Below, piece after piece: positions 46,395 to 61,337 of a DNA stretch of 64,000 nt (the stretch's first letter is position 1; every line of letters starts with the position of its first letter). The translations under genes and the position numbers were made by a program. The notes under the pieces are model-generated. The model saw only the letters and a list, made by a program, of their open reading frames with translations. It ran no database searches and was not told the DNA's origin. The stretch is from Typhlomys cinereus (taxonomy: Eukaryota; Chordata; Mammalia; Rodentia; Platacanthomyidae): NCBI GenBank assembly GCA_023101885.1, contig JALPQD010000628.1, forward strand, positions 448,619-512,618, given 5' to 3'.

Positions 46395-47319
46395 CCAATT
46401 CCTTGATTTTGTGTTGAGCTTCATTCATTGATGCTCTGAGTTGTATGGGCTGTGGGACGCACGCCTCAACTGAAGGGTCTTGTTTGCTTTGCTCCAAGAG
46501 AGAATTCCTACAGAGAGGTCATGAATCAATCACGTGACATAGAAAGATCATGCTAGGGCCAGGCAAGTTGCAGTTCGGGTCTCCCATATTGCTCACATTT
46601 CCATTCTGTAACAGACTTCCAGGTCCCTCCATTTTCTGGAGTTCTGCCATGTTGCTAGCAGCCCTTTGAGACCTTGATTGTGGCAGGTGCTGTCATTTCC
46701 TGGTTGGAAACTTATTCGGGAATGGGGTCCGACATATCTCTGTCACTGCAGTTTGAATGATGCAAGAAATTCATGTTCACAGCATGATTGCAGTATGTGC
46801 AACCTTCATTAAAAGCAATTAAAACTTGGAAAAAAAATTTTTTTCCAGACGATTGATAGATCCATCTCCATGTCTCCTTTTGGGAGGTGAGTCACTAGTT
46901 ACCAAAAGTTCAAACACCTGCCTTCCTATTAATGTGACTACTGCATCTGGAAGTCAGAGGCAAGCCCCTGTCCAGGAGCTGGAACACACTAGAAAGAAGG
47001 ATGGAGTGGGAGGTGGGGGGAGGGTAGAGCACTGTATTTACCTAAGTGCTGAGTAAGTGCGGCAGATCCCAGTAGCCAGATTTGACTAAAAACTTTTCCC
47101 AGGCCTATGTGATTAAAAATAAACTTAGCCATGTATCATTTACCAAACAGATCAAACTAGATGGTAAGAATTGTCATTCTGGTGGTACCGGTACCAAGCA
47201 TGCCTCCAAGAAAGCTTCTCCCAGTTCGAATTAGAATTATTACAAGTATGTTCTAGGTCCAGATTTCCAAAGTCTGTTGGAACCAAGTTAGCATAGGTAT
47301 GATGACACTTCACACTTGT

Positions 47320-47320
<1 letters not shown>
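46395..47320. other. Repeat-poor intergenic stretch
   Basis: No gene or repeat recognised. A run of T and A at 46830-46845 is the only low-complexity patch. Confidence 0.5.
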
Positions 47321-47372
<52 letters not shown>

Positions 47373-47519
47373 ACAGATTGGCATACATTACCCATTCTAT
47401 CAAAAAAAGTGAGGTATGGTTTTAAGATATAAAATGGTGTTTGACGCTTTCTTCCCTAGAGAAAATTTGTATGAAGGAGGCCATTGTATTATTTAAGTAT
47501 CGTATTGATTTCCAGCTTA

Positions 47520-47574
<55 letters not shown>

Positions 47575-47845
47575 TGTGTGTTATGTGTGAATAAGCACAG
47601 GAGTGTGGAGGCTGGAGGTCAACCTTGAGTGTCACTCCTCAGGACTCTTGCCCATCCTTGTTTCTTGAGATAGTGTCTCTCATTGGCCAGGAACTTGCTC
47701 ACCAATTTGGCTATGCTGGCTGTCTGACTAGAGTCCCAGGGAGCTTTCTCTCTCTGTTTCTCTGACATAAATGTGGGTTCAGGGATGGAACTCAGATCTT
47801 CATGCTTGTGCAGCAAGCACGTCACTGAGCAATCTGCCCAGCCTC
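47321..47845 (-). mobile_element. Two (GT)n tracts and a B3 SINE
   Basis: GT runs at about 47323-47367 and 47522-47574. The second is the tail of an antisense B3 SINE: GTGGAGGCTGGAGGTCAACC, GAGATAGTGTCTCTCATTGG, GATGGAACTCAGATCTTC and GCAGCAAGCACGTCACTGAG. Confidence 0.8.
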
Positions 47846-47854
47846 TTTGATGCG

Positions 47855-48305
47855 AGTTGATTACATGTCATAGTCAGATACACGCGTCCACTTGACGGTG
47901 GGGGATTCAAGCTGTGGGAACATTTGTAAAGAATCAGTGTTTGAGTTGGGCCCCCCAGCAAGTCTTCAGGAGATTGTTTTGTTAATGGGAATGGCCAAGC
48001 TCATGGTGGGCAGGGCTAGTCTCTGGGCAAGTGAATAAGGTGGGGCGAGTTGGTTGGGGAATTTGGCATCCTTCGATAGCTTGGCCGGACGTGCTGATCT
48101 GGCAAGTAAGGTTTGTTTCCCTCTCAGAGTCCTGTGGCTGTGGTGTGGCCAGTTCCCTCAGCTCCTGGTATTGGCATGAGATCTCCTGCCAAGCTGGACA
48201 AGGAACTGTAACCAAGAAATGTAAGCTGAAATGAAAGCCCTTCTTCCCTTAAACCATTCGGTCGTGAATTTATTGCAGAGTAACCGCAACACTGCATTAC
48301 CTTCA
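47855..48305 (+). mobile_element. Old hAT-type nonautonomous repeat (URR1-like)
   Basis: CACGCGTCCACTTGACGGTG, GAATGGCCAAGCTCATGGTG, CAAGAAATGTAAGCTGAAAT and ATTGCAGAGTAACCGCAACA. The assignment is by general layout. Confidence 0.45.
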
Positions 48306-49626
48306 ATGTCTCTAAAGTTGGGCTTTAACATCTTCCCTTTGTGTTTCTGTAATTAGGCTGTGGGTAGCTTTTGAGTTGAGAGCTAAAAGATCCCGGGTGG
48401 GCAACGGACTGGAGCTTGCTGTGAGATGCCATGGTGATACCCACTTGGGTGACTTGAAGGCTCCGGTGGCCCATTGTTCTTGACCTTCATGCTGTCTGCG
48501 AAGGACATTCACCCTCTCTGATTTGCACAGGACGCAGGTTTCTGAGGCCTCAAGGGACTCGCCCTATTTAGTTGGTCAGATGGATGCTGGAACCTTCTGG
48601 ATGGGAAGGACAGCTGCTGGACTCTCCGCCCCCTGCCTGTAAGGTCAGGAGCCCACACCCTCTGCTGAGCTCCTGGCTCAGTTGCGGGAGAGCACTAGAA
48701 AGGGAATTCCTCTGCCCAGACTCGCAGACACAAATGCTCAAGAGTTCACAGGTCTCGACTCTTTCCCACAGAGGAACATGTGTTTTTGTGGAAAGACCAC
48801 ACAGGGCAGCCAGGATCTCCTTGCTGTTTCCAGAATCTGGCCTGCATTGGCCGCGCGGCCTGACTCACATTAGACAACCATGGCCACATTCGACTGGAAG
48901 GAATTTAGGGATTGCCTCTGCTGGTACATCAGAACCATGTCTGCTCATTAAAGCAGATTCCTGGGCCTCCTTCCCAGAGACTCTGATTTAGTAGTTCTGG
49001 AGAGGCGCAGATCGTGGCTTTGAAGCTTCCAAGGTATCCTGGTTTCACAGACCACACTTGAGGAACGCTGGCCCTAATGTTCCCTTGTCTTAAGACTGCT
49101 TGGGAGAAGTCTCCCTAGAGGCCAGAGATCCACGGCAAGTCAGCCTCCATTGCAAACACATGACCTCTGCCATGAACAATGTCTTATGAGAAACCTACAC
49201 AGAAACAGGAGGCCACACTGGGTTGCGGTAGAAGCTGATCACATGTTTTTGACAATTTGGGTCTCTGGGCCTTCCCTAGGACTCTTTGTTTATAGCTATG
49301 TAGTCAGAATACTGTTCCTGGTTATATTTTTCCCCGATGACTGATAAAATCTCATTAATGAACATTCAGGAAGAAAAAAAAAAATCACTAAACCAGGAAG
49401 AAAAAAAAATCACTAAACCAGGTTCAGTGACTCTTATGTTACCAGTTACATTTTAATATTCGTATTTGTGTTGAGTTTGGCCTTTTGTTCAATCTGGTGG
49501 CATTATGACAAGAGTTTAAATACCTAAGAAACATTTAGAAAGGTAATTTAAGAACTTTCTTGGTGTCCGCAACATAACAGAATGGCCTCCATGAAGTGTG
49601 GAAAGAGAAGACTTACAACAGTCTTA
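48306..49626. other. Repeat-poor stretch downstream of PTCH1
   Basis: Unique sequence with one short direct repeat at about 49371-49422 (GGAAGAAAAAAAA then ATCACTAAACCAGG twice). The frame at 48572-48991 has no recognisable domain. No transcript can be supported. Confidence 0.45.
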
Positions 49627-49850
49627 GGCTGGAGGAGGGCTCAAGGGTTAAAGCCGTTGTCTTGAAAGTAAGAGGATCTGAGTTCAGATTCCCCAGCTGC
49701 CGTATCAACATGCTAGGCACTAGTCTGCATTTCCAGCACTAAGAGAAGGCAGTCAGGGAATTCCAGAGCAAAACAAGGAGGAAGAGCCGCCATAGGAATA
49801 CACACTTAGACACCTTCTTATTCACACACGTTAAAAAAATAAAAAAGGCC
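49627..49850 (+). mobile_element. Diverged SINE of the B2-headed family just past the PTCH1 3' end
   Basis: GGCTGGAGGAGGGCTCAAGG, GATCTGAGTTCAGATTCCCC, ATTCCAGAGCAAAACAAGGA and an A-rich tail. It lies within 100 bp of the inferred PTCH1 cleavage site. Confidence 0.75.
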
Positions 49851-49914
49851 CAGAACACTATGTTAATGAAACAAACTTTAAAAGAAAAAACATTGTACAG
49901 ACAAACACATAACC

Positions 49915-52674
49915 AACAAGTTATATTATTTTTTATTCATGTTAGAAAATTTTCTATCAGTGTTTGAACATTAATATTTAGAGAGTTTGTACATTTTCAC
50001 TTTCCAAGGTTTAGAATGAGAACCAGGTTAGGTCACAAATGGTCACTAACAAACACTTCACAACCGCATGAATATCCACTCGCTTGCACTCTCTTAACAC
50101 TGTTAAGCATTTTCTTTTCCTTGCGTAATTTACAACGTCCCCACTCATGTCGCAGCAAAGTTCCAGACGTTATGGATTGATCACATATAAATTCTTTAAA
50201 AATATACTTCTGTCAGAAGACTTGATGACTACTATGTACACTACAAAAATAAATTTTCATATAAATAAATTATATGGCATACTTTTATCTTTGTAATTGA
50301 AATGACACAAACTCATCTCCGCCAAAATCGGCAGAGGATGAGACCCAGTTTGAATATTTCCTTTAAATCCCTTACACTAAAATCTACCATGAGTCCTTAA
50401 TGTAAATGTTATATACTCTGAACTATTTAACATTAGTAAGCAGTCTATACAAATAAAAATTCTGTTCAAAAGTAAAACATAACTGTAATAGTGTTTCCAA
50501 TAGAAATAAAATCCCTGCATTTTTTGTTATAAACTGGCATGAAAAATACTGTGGGAAAACATTCTTATGATACAAAATTATAAATATCAGCAAAGATCTT
50601 TTTTTAAAAAAATTAAAACATCCAAATGAACAAACAATACAGACAAAATAAAAACTATGAGAAATCAAGAGAAAGAATTAGAGAGAGAGAGAGAGAGAAA
50701 GAGAGAGACTGAATGAGAGAGTCTAAGTCCCCTCCCAGCTCCAAGTCCTGCCTTGGCCGATGACTGGTGGAGACGGATCTACATGGCAGACTCAGTCCTG
50801 CCACATGAGCTGGGGTCAGGAAGAGCGAGGGGCACACAGAGCCGCATGAGAGCGGCTTGGGAAGCAAGTCCTCTGAGCAGAGCTGGTGGTGAGTAGGCGG
50901 ACAGTGATTGACAGGTATCAAGACAGTAGCAGTGGATGGCCAGGCCCCCTGGCATATTAACACATACACACAGACAGACACATACACACCTGGCAAGACA
51001 GGAGACTGCTAGTACTCCTGGGGCCCACTGTCTTTTCTGAAGACTTTCCATGTGGGATGGGATGAGCTAAAAGGGGAGGGAGGGCTGCAGCTCAAAGGGG
51101 TGTGCCTATGGGCACTGCTTGCTCCAGCTCCTTCCCTTGAGATAGGCCCTCAGCACTCTGAAAGGGGAGCTGACCAGTATCCCCTATCTTCTAGTCTCTG
51201 ACTAAAGAGGCCAGGGAACCTAAGCCTCCAGGCAAGAGACAGAATCCACATGGAGGCAAGCCTCTGAAAACCTCACAGATCCACCCGCACACACCTTCTG
51301 CCAGAGAGTCTCTTGCTGCTCCTGGACCATCCTCACACTGACAGAATGCTGACAGCAGAGAGCGGAGGGACACCATGTTCTGATATGTTCGGCAGGGGTG
51401 TGTCTACCGTCAACGCTGGGAGAACCTTTGGAAGCTCGGGCCCTACACAATTTCTGACTAATCAACATCAGGCTGGTCAATTTACATAAAGGTCATTCAA
51501 ATCTCAGGGACTCAAAACAACACCTCTTGGTGTACTATGGTTCCAAAGGAACTGAAGAGAATTTTCTATCTGTACTAGGACCATGGGGAATGAGAGACTG
51601 TGTGCGATTTGGATCACGGTAAGGATACGATACTACACACACTTTTTCAGACTACAATCTCATGGTCCAGCAGGGATTCACCACCAGGCAAGTTGCCAAT
51701 CTTTTTTTTTTTTTTTTTTTAACCAACAATGAAGGTTGTTGACTTCATTCACTGAGGTTCCAACGACTAACGTGATCCTTGGATGTCTTTGCTGAAGGAG
51801 GTCTTGGGAGGGGGGCGTCAGGAAATGCCAGGGACATAAAGCAAGTCTGGCTTCTCCTGGACTATATTCCCAGAGAATAAAAGATGTTTAGGGTCCCCTC
51901 CTTCGCAAGCACAAAGCCATAAAGGTATCTTGACTTCTACAGCCCGATCTGGCCACAGCCTGTTTAAAGGTTACACATGGCAAAGAGAAACAAATAATAA
52001 TAATCACAGTACAGTACCATTAGGAAATCACATGTGTTCATACACACACACGCACACACACACCCAAACAAGAGAACCACGTAGAACTGCCCGAGAGAAG
52101 CCACCAGGATTAACGCGCTTTCTTCATATCTGCTCATTAAACAACAATGATCACGCATAGCGTGTTTGAACGTTAACAGTAACATTCCATTCTACCACAG
52201 GGTTGTGATATGCAAAATTTAAAATATTTTAAACAGAAACCTTTACAAAATAATCCTATTACACAAGCAATATTTGCATAGAATTATACAGGTAAATTAT
52301 ACAATATTTAAGCAGCAGCAACATTGCTGAAAATTTAAAACTAAGTTAAGATTGGTTGGGGCACAGAGACCAATGTACAAAATGTGGGAGAGGAGGACTG
52401 TGATCTTCCTACTCTGGGGCAGGAGTAGAAGACACTCCAGGCCACACAACTTTACATCGTTCCTTCGTATATTACATATGTATACACCTCTTAAATATTT
52501 ATAGGGATATTTAACAAAATAATACAATTGGTTACAGTAACAACGAACTGCTTTCTGGGTGCAGCGAATCTCTCTCATAATTCCAGGCAGTTCTCTTCAA
52601 GCAGTTCTGGAAAGATGTGGGGGGTGAGGGGGGGTTTCCAATCTTTGGCCTCTTTGCTTCAGATTTTGATCACC
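49915..52674 (-). other. PTCH1: PTCH1 terminal 3'-UTR exon (exon 24)
   Basis: From 52674 the minus strand reads GGTGATCAAAATCTGAAGC and then the long, AT-rich 3' UTR I recognise from human PTCH1, including CTGTTTAAAATATTTTAAAT, the segment around ATTACACAAGC read on the plus strand near 52258, and the block containing ACACGCTATGCGTGA near 52155. The end is placed just past the polyadenylation signal at 49932-49937, giving about 2.76 kb. It contains a (GA)n run near 50674-50708 and a 20-base-plus homopolymer near 51701-51720. No open frame in it resembles a protein. Confidence 0.85.
49932..49937 (-). terminator. PTCH1: PTCH1 polyadenylation signal AATAAA
   Basis: Plus-strand TTTATT gives a minus-strand AATAAA. 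The following minus-strand bases (49890-49925) are GT-rich (CTTGTTGGTTATGTGTTTGT), as expected of a downstream element, so cleavage is likely near 49910-49920. I saw no other AATAAA on this strand in the 3'-UTR exon. The choice of this site as the main one is inference. Confidence 0.7.
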
Positions 52675-52722
52675 CTTTAAAAGAAAATAAAAAGGGAAGT
52701 TACTTTATGATTGCTCCCAAGC

Positions 52723-52759
<37 letters not shown>

Positions 52760-53099
52760 GCTCCTAAAGGAGGAGGATGATTCAGCTGAAGTTGCACGTC
52801 TTCACCCTACAAGGGGACGCCTGGGGTACTAAATGAATTTTAACACCTTTTTACCTTATGGTGGGATCCATGTGCCTGTCAGGACTTTGCAATAAACACT
52901 AGCAAACAGGTATAAAATAAGGTAGTGAGAGAATTTTGCTAAACGGTGTTCAAGAGGTAAATAGTGAGAGGAGAGAAATCCAATTTGAAACTGGACTGGT
53001 ACCAACGTCCAGATTGGGAAGCGCCAATGCAGAAGGAACCCTAAAAGGTGGAGGAGGCATCCCCACCCCGCCCCTCCCGGGGTGCCTGTGGCACATACC
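52674..53099 (-). other. PTCH1: PTCH1 3'-UTR intron (intron 23)
   Basis: The donor GTATGT (53093-53098) follows the stop codon by a single base, and the acceptor TTTTCTTTTAAAG ends at 52675. The true intron is 52675-53098; the two end bases given here are exonic. Joining reads AACTGAG then GGTGATCAAAATC, which matches the human 3' UTR as I remember it. A (TC)n tract lies at about 52721-52757 inside the intron. Confidence 0.85.
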
Positions 53100-55319
<2,220 letters not shown>

Positions 55320-55574
55320 AGTGGACCGAGCGAAGACAGGGTTTTCTGTGGCTTCCACGATCACTTGGTGGGCAGAGCCCCCAGTTCCATGCTGTGCCTC
55401 ATAGTGCCGAAGCTCTTCGCTGATGCCTGACACCGTTGTCTGAGAACTGTATTCTGAGTCAGAGGAATCTGACCCATGGTTCGTGTGACCCGGGGGCACC
55501 GCAAACCGGACAACACTCGGGGGCGGCTCGGGCGAAGGGGTGGGCAGTCGGTTCAGACCATTGGCTGGAGACAC
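55320..55574 (-). CDS. PTCH1: PTCH1 coding exon 22 (proximal cytoplasmic tail)
   Basis: This 255-bp, phase-0 exon encodes 85 residues starting [20 protein letters not shown] and ending [11 protein letters not shown]. It is the membrane-proximal half of the Patched-1 cytoplasmic tail, rich in Pro and Ser/Thr ([13 protein letters not shown]) and predicted to be disordered and phosphorylatable. The acceptor is TTCTTAAATAG before GTG and the donor is ACT followed by GTGAGT. Compared with mouse and human there are only scattered substitutions. A reading frame that runs past 55320 continues into intron 22 and is not coding. Confidence 0.97.
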
Positions 55575-56048
55575 CTATTTAAGAAGATTCCCGGTCAAAA
55601 GTGTCTATTTATCTGTTGACTAACATCAAAGTCCAAAGCATGGGGTTGCTCAAGCCTCTGTCTCCTGATGGGAGATGGAACATTCACAACACTGTATTCA
55701 CCTCTCCACCTCCCCAAGAGCAATTGTTTTCTGCCTTCTAATGCCAGAAAAGTAAGACATGCACCTTCACGTCTGTGAAGCCCAAATATTCATCTGAGGC
55801 AGATCTTACTTTACATATCTGTAGGACTCAGCATGCCAATCAGTTGATTCACAACAAAGTAAAGCCAGCCCTACATTTCCCACCACCCCAAAAAAAGCTA
55901 CCAAAGGGAAGAGGAAAAAAGCCATCTTATTTGATGCTTACTGAAGAACAGATGCGGAAACACCTAGAAACTTAAAACTAAGCACGGCACTGGAAAAACA
56001 GCCCGCAGGTGGCCTACGGAGGGGACAGACAGTGGTGGTGTTACTGAC
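55575..56048 (-). other. PTCH1: PTCH1 intron 21
   Basis: This 474-bp intron has no recognisable repeat. A short plus-strand frame at 55775-55975 has no homologue that I know and reads across A-rich sequence. I regard it as chance. Confidence 0.8.
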
Positions 56049-56148
56049 CTCAGGACATGGTCCGAAGAAAGATAGGAGGACAGGAAGCAAAACCAGCCCG
56101 TTGAGAACACCCAGGATCGTGAGAATCGCCAGGACAGCAAAGAAATAC
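56049..56148 (-). CDS. PTCH1: PTCH1 coding exon 21 (TM12)
   Basis: This 100-bp exon completes the split Arg codon and encodes [13 protein letters not shown]... through ...[10 protein letters not shown], the last transmembrane helix of Patched-1 and the start of the cytoplasmic tail. The acceptor is TCTTAAAG and the donor is GAG followed by GTCAGT. The residue before the final Pro-Glu is Cys, as in mouse, where human has Tyr. This supports a rodent source. Length and phase equal the human exon. Confidence 0.96.
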
Positions 56149-58410
56149 CTTTAAGAGAAGAATAAGGAAACCGGAACCGTCAGTGTGACCAAGGAATACC
56201 GAGTGCTGAGTGTGTCAGCCCCCAAGACCAACAACCCACCCGGTTGAAAAGGCAGCTGCAAGGCCACAGCACAAACTCGGCATGAGATTAGTTTTTGGTG
56301 GTGATTTTTTTTTTTTTTTAACCTTGTGACTTTGGGGACGACTTTCCACAACCCAAAGTGTTAGTTCATGAAGGGAAAGGGGTGGGAAAAAAAAACAACA
56401 ACCGAGTTTGTTAATTTGCTGAAATCCCATGGCATGTAATGTTATTTATGAATGTGTTACACCAACACAAAAATATGGAATGCGAACTGAATGGCTGAGC
56501 AGAATGAAAGCACAAATACAATGCCGAGGGGCCCGCTCACCAAAACCCAGCAGAAGCAAACAGATGAAGTGAAGGGTGTAGAATTTAAACAATTTGGCCC
56601 AGGAGGAAAAGCGGCCCACTTCTGCAGGCAGCTAATCCACTGTGAAATGCTCCTGCCTCTTCCGGCAGAATCTCTAATTAAGTCTCCAGCGTATCAGGTA
56701 AGGCTTTTCCTGGGCTTTCATTAATCACAACTTTCTGCCTAGAATTCTGTTGAGTTCCAGTTTTACCAAATAGCTCCAATTGCAACCTTTTTAGAACACA
56801 GGAACCAGCTTTCTGCAAAGAAAACGCTGCCCATTCTGTGGGAGCTGGGGCATTGTGCAGGCCGAGGGCACTCCACAATGGCGGGCTGCTCTGCAGGCCA
56901 ATCTTTTGTTGAACAATTTAGCATCTTTGAATACTCTTGTTTTGCGTCAGCCAATTCAAACATAAAGGCCGAGGCACCATGGCAGAAGAGACTGAACAAG
57001 CAATTCTGCTTTCCCACCATTGAGGGCTAAGGTCTGGGATCCTTCAGGGGTACCAAGGTAAACCTGTCAGCCGGGGACTGCTGCTGCGGGCGCTCCGCAC
57101 AGCTGGAGGGTGCCTACTCCACCAGAAAGGATGCATTTCTGGGACTAATGATTTCTAGGGCTTTGATGGAAGTGGGCTGGGTGGGGGAAGAGAGGCTTGG
57201 GATGTTCTAGAAAGCGGGAGGGCAAGAAATCTATCTGTTAATGTTCCCCCTGGATCATAAAAAAACGGAACAGGCACCCAGCTATGCCAGCGTCTATATA
57301 TGTTTCGACATTAGATGAAAGGAGAGAGAATCCCTATAAAAATACAAATACCTCACAGCTATTGTAAACACTAGAAACTTCTGAGCTACATTAGTGAAAA
57401 ACCAAGCAGCCGGTGTCTCGTGCTAATGTAAACTGCTAGAACTTTCTGGCGGAGGCATTTATCAGCAGCAAGGCATTAAGACATTTGCATCCCATCCATC
57501 TAACTGTAGCATAAACAGACCAATTAGATTTCTGATGGCTTCATGTACACAGTGTCTGCTCATTTATTCGACCTCGGTACAGCCTTTATCCACGCTGTTT
57601 TAGAAGACGGGAAGCTCTGCTAAGTGCTTGAAACAGGACTCTTGATATCTGTGTGAGGAAAACAAGCAGCCCTAGAAAGGGCGGAAGTGGATTTTGTTCT
57701 CCAGGATCCTTTGCAAGCTGCATTTGACCCCTCAGCTAACTGGCAAGGTTGGCCTTAGTGCCACCCTGCCTCTCTCCTGGCTTTGAATATCCTGGGGGCA
57801 CTATGGCTTCCAACTCCATAGACCATTAAGCTGCCTAGAAGGGTATTAGGTGCAAAATGGCACTTGTGAGGTTGGCATTACATTTATGTTGAGTGAGCCA
57901 AGTTATCATGGCAAAAAAACCTCTACACTAGGCACCAGGCTTTTACCCACAGACAAACTTTCATCTAAGTAAGTATGTCTGGAGGAAATGAAGGCCAAAT
58001 CAACACAGTCTACTGACCAGCATAATGTCCCACTGCATTTAAACAGCTCCAGATGATCCAGAAGCGTATCTGAGTTCAATGTATATATGGTCTATCTCTT
58101 AGCTTAGTCTACCTCCAAATGCAGCATAAACTGTGTCCTCAATCCAGGAAGGCTGAGCCTGGGATGCCTAACTGTCCACTATCGATGGACTCTCCTTTCT
58201 TCTTTTCTCTCTGCCTTCCTTCCTACTCCCCCTCCCTTGCAGTAAGGAGGACCCTAAAGACTCATGCACTAAGTGTTTTACCCCTGGACTATATCCCCAA
58301 TCTATATTTTTGATACAATAAACTTCAGCTGAAACTTCTCCCTAAAAATTTTTTTAAATATAGAAATGATAGTTTTCCTTGCCTTGCCAGTGTGTGTGTG
58401 TGCACACAGG

Positions 58411-58720
58411 AAAAACCTGATATGGTGGCACGTGCCTATACTCTAGCACTTGGGAGGAACTGAGGCAGACGATCAGGAGTTCACATTGCATACACAGCTA
58501 GGCTACATGAAACAAGCAAACAAACAAAAACAATGCCCACCAAAGCAAAAAATTCTCTTTCCCAGATGTTTTCCCGCTCTTAGCACCTGGCAGTTTTTCC
58601 CAAAAAGATACTCAAGGAATAGTCGGGTGACAGCAAGTTCCGGCCCAGCCTGAACTACATGGAGGACCTCTCTAAAAACTCTGAATGAAAGGAAAAAACC
58701 AAACCAAACCAAACCAAAGG
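58411..58720 (+). mobile_element. B1-like SINE and partial second unit
   Basis: GATATGGTGGCACGTGCCTA, TAGCACTTGGGAGGAACTGA and GGCTACATGAAACAAGCAAA, then a second 3' part with GCCCAGCCTGAACTACATGG. Confidence 0.75.
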
Positions 58721-59199
58721 AAAACAGCTAGAATCCCACCCAGGAAGGCCTGACTGGAACACCCTCTTTGCGGATTGCAGTACCCTATACCACCCTCTCA
58801 CTTGTTAGTCAGGGTCCTGCCTTGACATCTTCCAACTCTACACTAGCTTCTTACTAATGACTCTTGGCCTTGCTTCTTCACAATGTAGTAACGCTACATC
58901 CAAGAGTAGCTGTCCGTCCAAGCCATGATGGTTAAATAGGGTTTTGTAAATTTCAAGATCTTTTCAAACTTCACCACCTTGCGTAAATCAAGCAGCATGG
59001 GCTGCTTTGATACCCAGAGACAAGCATCTAAAAAGCAAGGCTTGGATTTCCAAAATCTGACTGATAATGTTCAGGTGCTTCCTAAGTCTCAGTAGGGTCC
59101 CAAACAGGAAAAGTGGGCGCACTGTCTTCATTTCTTGAAAGAACAAAGTCTAGCTGAGCCAGATGTTCATTTCAGGTGCATGTTAAGTTTTTCTTGCTA

Positions 59200-59395
59200 C
59201 AGTTTTTTGTTTTGTTGAGACAGAGTCTCGTGTAGCAGCCCCCAGGCTGGTCTCAAACTCCAATGTTGCCAAAGAAGACCCTGAATGTCTGAACCTGGGG
59301 TCACAGGAATGCACCACTGCAGCAGGTAGTGCTGGGATCGAACCCAAGGCTTCCTGCAAGCTAGCCAAGTACTGACTGAGCTCCACCCCCAGCCT
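59200..59395 (-). mobile_element. B4-type SINE
   Basis: GTTGAGACAGAGTCTCGTGT, CAGGCTGGTCTCAAACTC, GTGCTGGGATCGAACCCAAG and AAGTACTGACTGAGCTCC in antisense order. Confidence 0.8.
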
Positions 59396-59459
59396 TTATA
59401 CAGTTTTGAAAGTAATACGTGTAAAATTAGCAGACACCATAGCCATCTCTTTGCTGTAC

Positions 59460-59740
59460 TTGTGTAAGTGTCCCCTGTGTGCACGCGTACATGATGCAAA
59501 GGCCTAAGGGTGATGCTGGGAATCTTCCTCCATCTCTCTCCACCTTCATCACTAAGGCGGGGTCCTCTCAATTGAATCCAGAGTTTACTAACTGCGGCTA
59601 GTTGGCCAGCCAGCTTATCCTGGGGATCCTGGTCTCTGTCTTGTGAATGGCTTTTAGGTGTATTCTGGGGATCCGAATTCTAGTCCTCACACTTGTTCTG
59701 GAACAAACACTTCAATTATGAAGCCATCTCCTCCACCTCT
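59460..59740 (-). mobile_element. Old B3-type SINE
   Basis: GTGCACGCGTACATGATGCA, GGCCAGCCAGCTTATCCTGG and TATGAAGCCATCTCCTCCA in antisense order. Confidence 0.6.
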
Positions 59741-60007
59741 CTTGGTAGATATTTCTAATCTGGGACATCAACATTCGGGATTTGGGGTAATTCTTAATTT
59801 TAAGCTATCGAGTTGCTTTTGATGCTGGCCCTTTCTCGACTTTAAGATCTTCAAAACAGAGCTTATCTTTATACTTCTCAGAGAAAGGCGACTCACAACG
59901 AACAGAGGCTGCTATGACCAGGCACAGGAGGAAATAAACAACAAAGGCCACGTGAGCAAACAGCATAGACTTTTCTAAGACGTGTCTCCTCCCCAGGCTC
60001 TTGCTTA

Positions 60008-60169
<162 letters not shown>

Positions 60170-60229
60170 TCACAAGGTCATCATATTCCTGGCCTACTCA
60201 AATGTGTGTGTGAAATCAAACAGCTTTGC

Positions 60230-60425
60230 CAGTTGTGGGGTGGTATTTGTTTGTTTTGAAGCAGGGCCTCTGAGGGTGAACCTTTATCCGCAGATTCTCC
60301 TGCCCCTACTTTCCAAGAGTTGGGATTGGAAACGTGCACCACCATACCTGGTTTATGCTTTGCCAGGGATGGAACCCAAGCATGCTGGGTAAGCATTCTA
60401 CCTAGGAGCTACAGCTCTAGCCCCA
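60230..60425 (-). mobile_element. B4-type SINE
   Basis: TTTGTTTTGAAGCAGGGCCT, GGGATTGGAAACGTGCACCA and GGATGGAACCCAAGCATGC with ACAGCTCTAGCCCC in antisense order. Confidence 0.7.
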
Positions 60426-61337
60426 TGGGTGGTATAATTCTCAAGTTCCCCTTTTAAAAATAAAGCCTTTCTAAATCGTGTTAAGAGATATTGTCCAAAA
60501 CTTAATAAAGTGAAGAACAGGGCTGCCCTTTGAATGTCATATGAAAGCATTGTGTATTAGCTCTTTCTAAGAGTCATTTCATCCTGCAGGTATAGGAAGT
60601 TAGCATTAGTACATTCTTCTTTACTGTAACAAAGACTATAAACTAGGTATTTTACAGTGTATACTGTTAAGTGTTGCTGGAGACTGAACTTAAAATGGCC
60701 TCTTGCACACTTAGTAAACACTTAAGTACACCCAACTATTAATTTACATCCTCAGTCCTCAGCTTTGCCTGAAATGCTGGAAGGTATTTCCATCTGTCTC
60801 TTCAGAATGCTTGATTCAGATTTTACTGTTTGGCTCCTGGAACGGCTCCTGGGGCAGTAATACAATACCTTGTCCTATTTAGTATCGATATAAATTCTGA
60901 AAGGAAAAAAAACTCCTCAAATCTACATGAAAATCTATCTACATGTTCTTTTTTCACTGGTACTCATATGGGAGATTGTGGTTGGTTTGGGAGGGCCACA
61001 GAGAATTCCACGTATGTACATGAAAGAACACTCTGGACTGTGGAGTGCTCTTGAAAATTCCTTGAAGATTGTTGCCCTGGGCTTCCATGTAAAACCTGTC
61101 CTAGGATATCTTTATTTTGCAATATTGACTACTGGGGGTAGGTGGGGAGACGCTTTCATTCTCGTCAGAAAAAAATGTCTTTTAACCCACATATAAATTT
61201 TCTCCTTGTTGACAAAATGAGATCAGAATTGTTTGCTCTAAGTTCTAGGCAAGTGCTTTCCTTAAAAAAAAAAAAAATCTTTTTATTTCCAGCCACATGG
61301 AGCAAACATATTAGAATAGGCCCCAATTCTACAACAT

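Noticed and set aside
1..49900. A FANCC exon in the downstream interval
   Set aside because: FANCC is the expected neighbour, but no frame resembles it. Its promoter is probably beyond the window.
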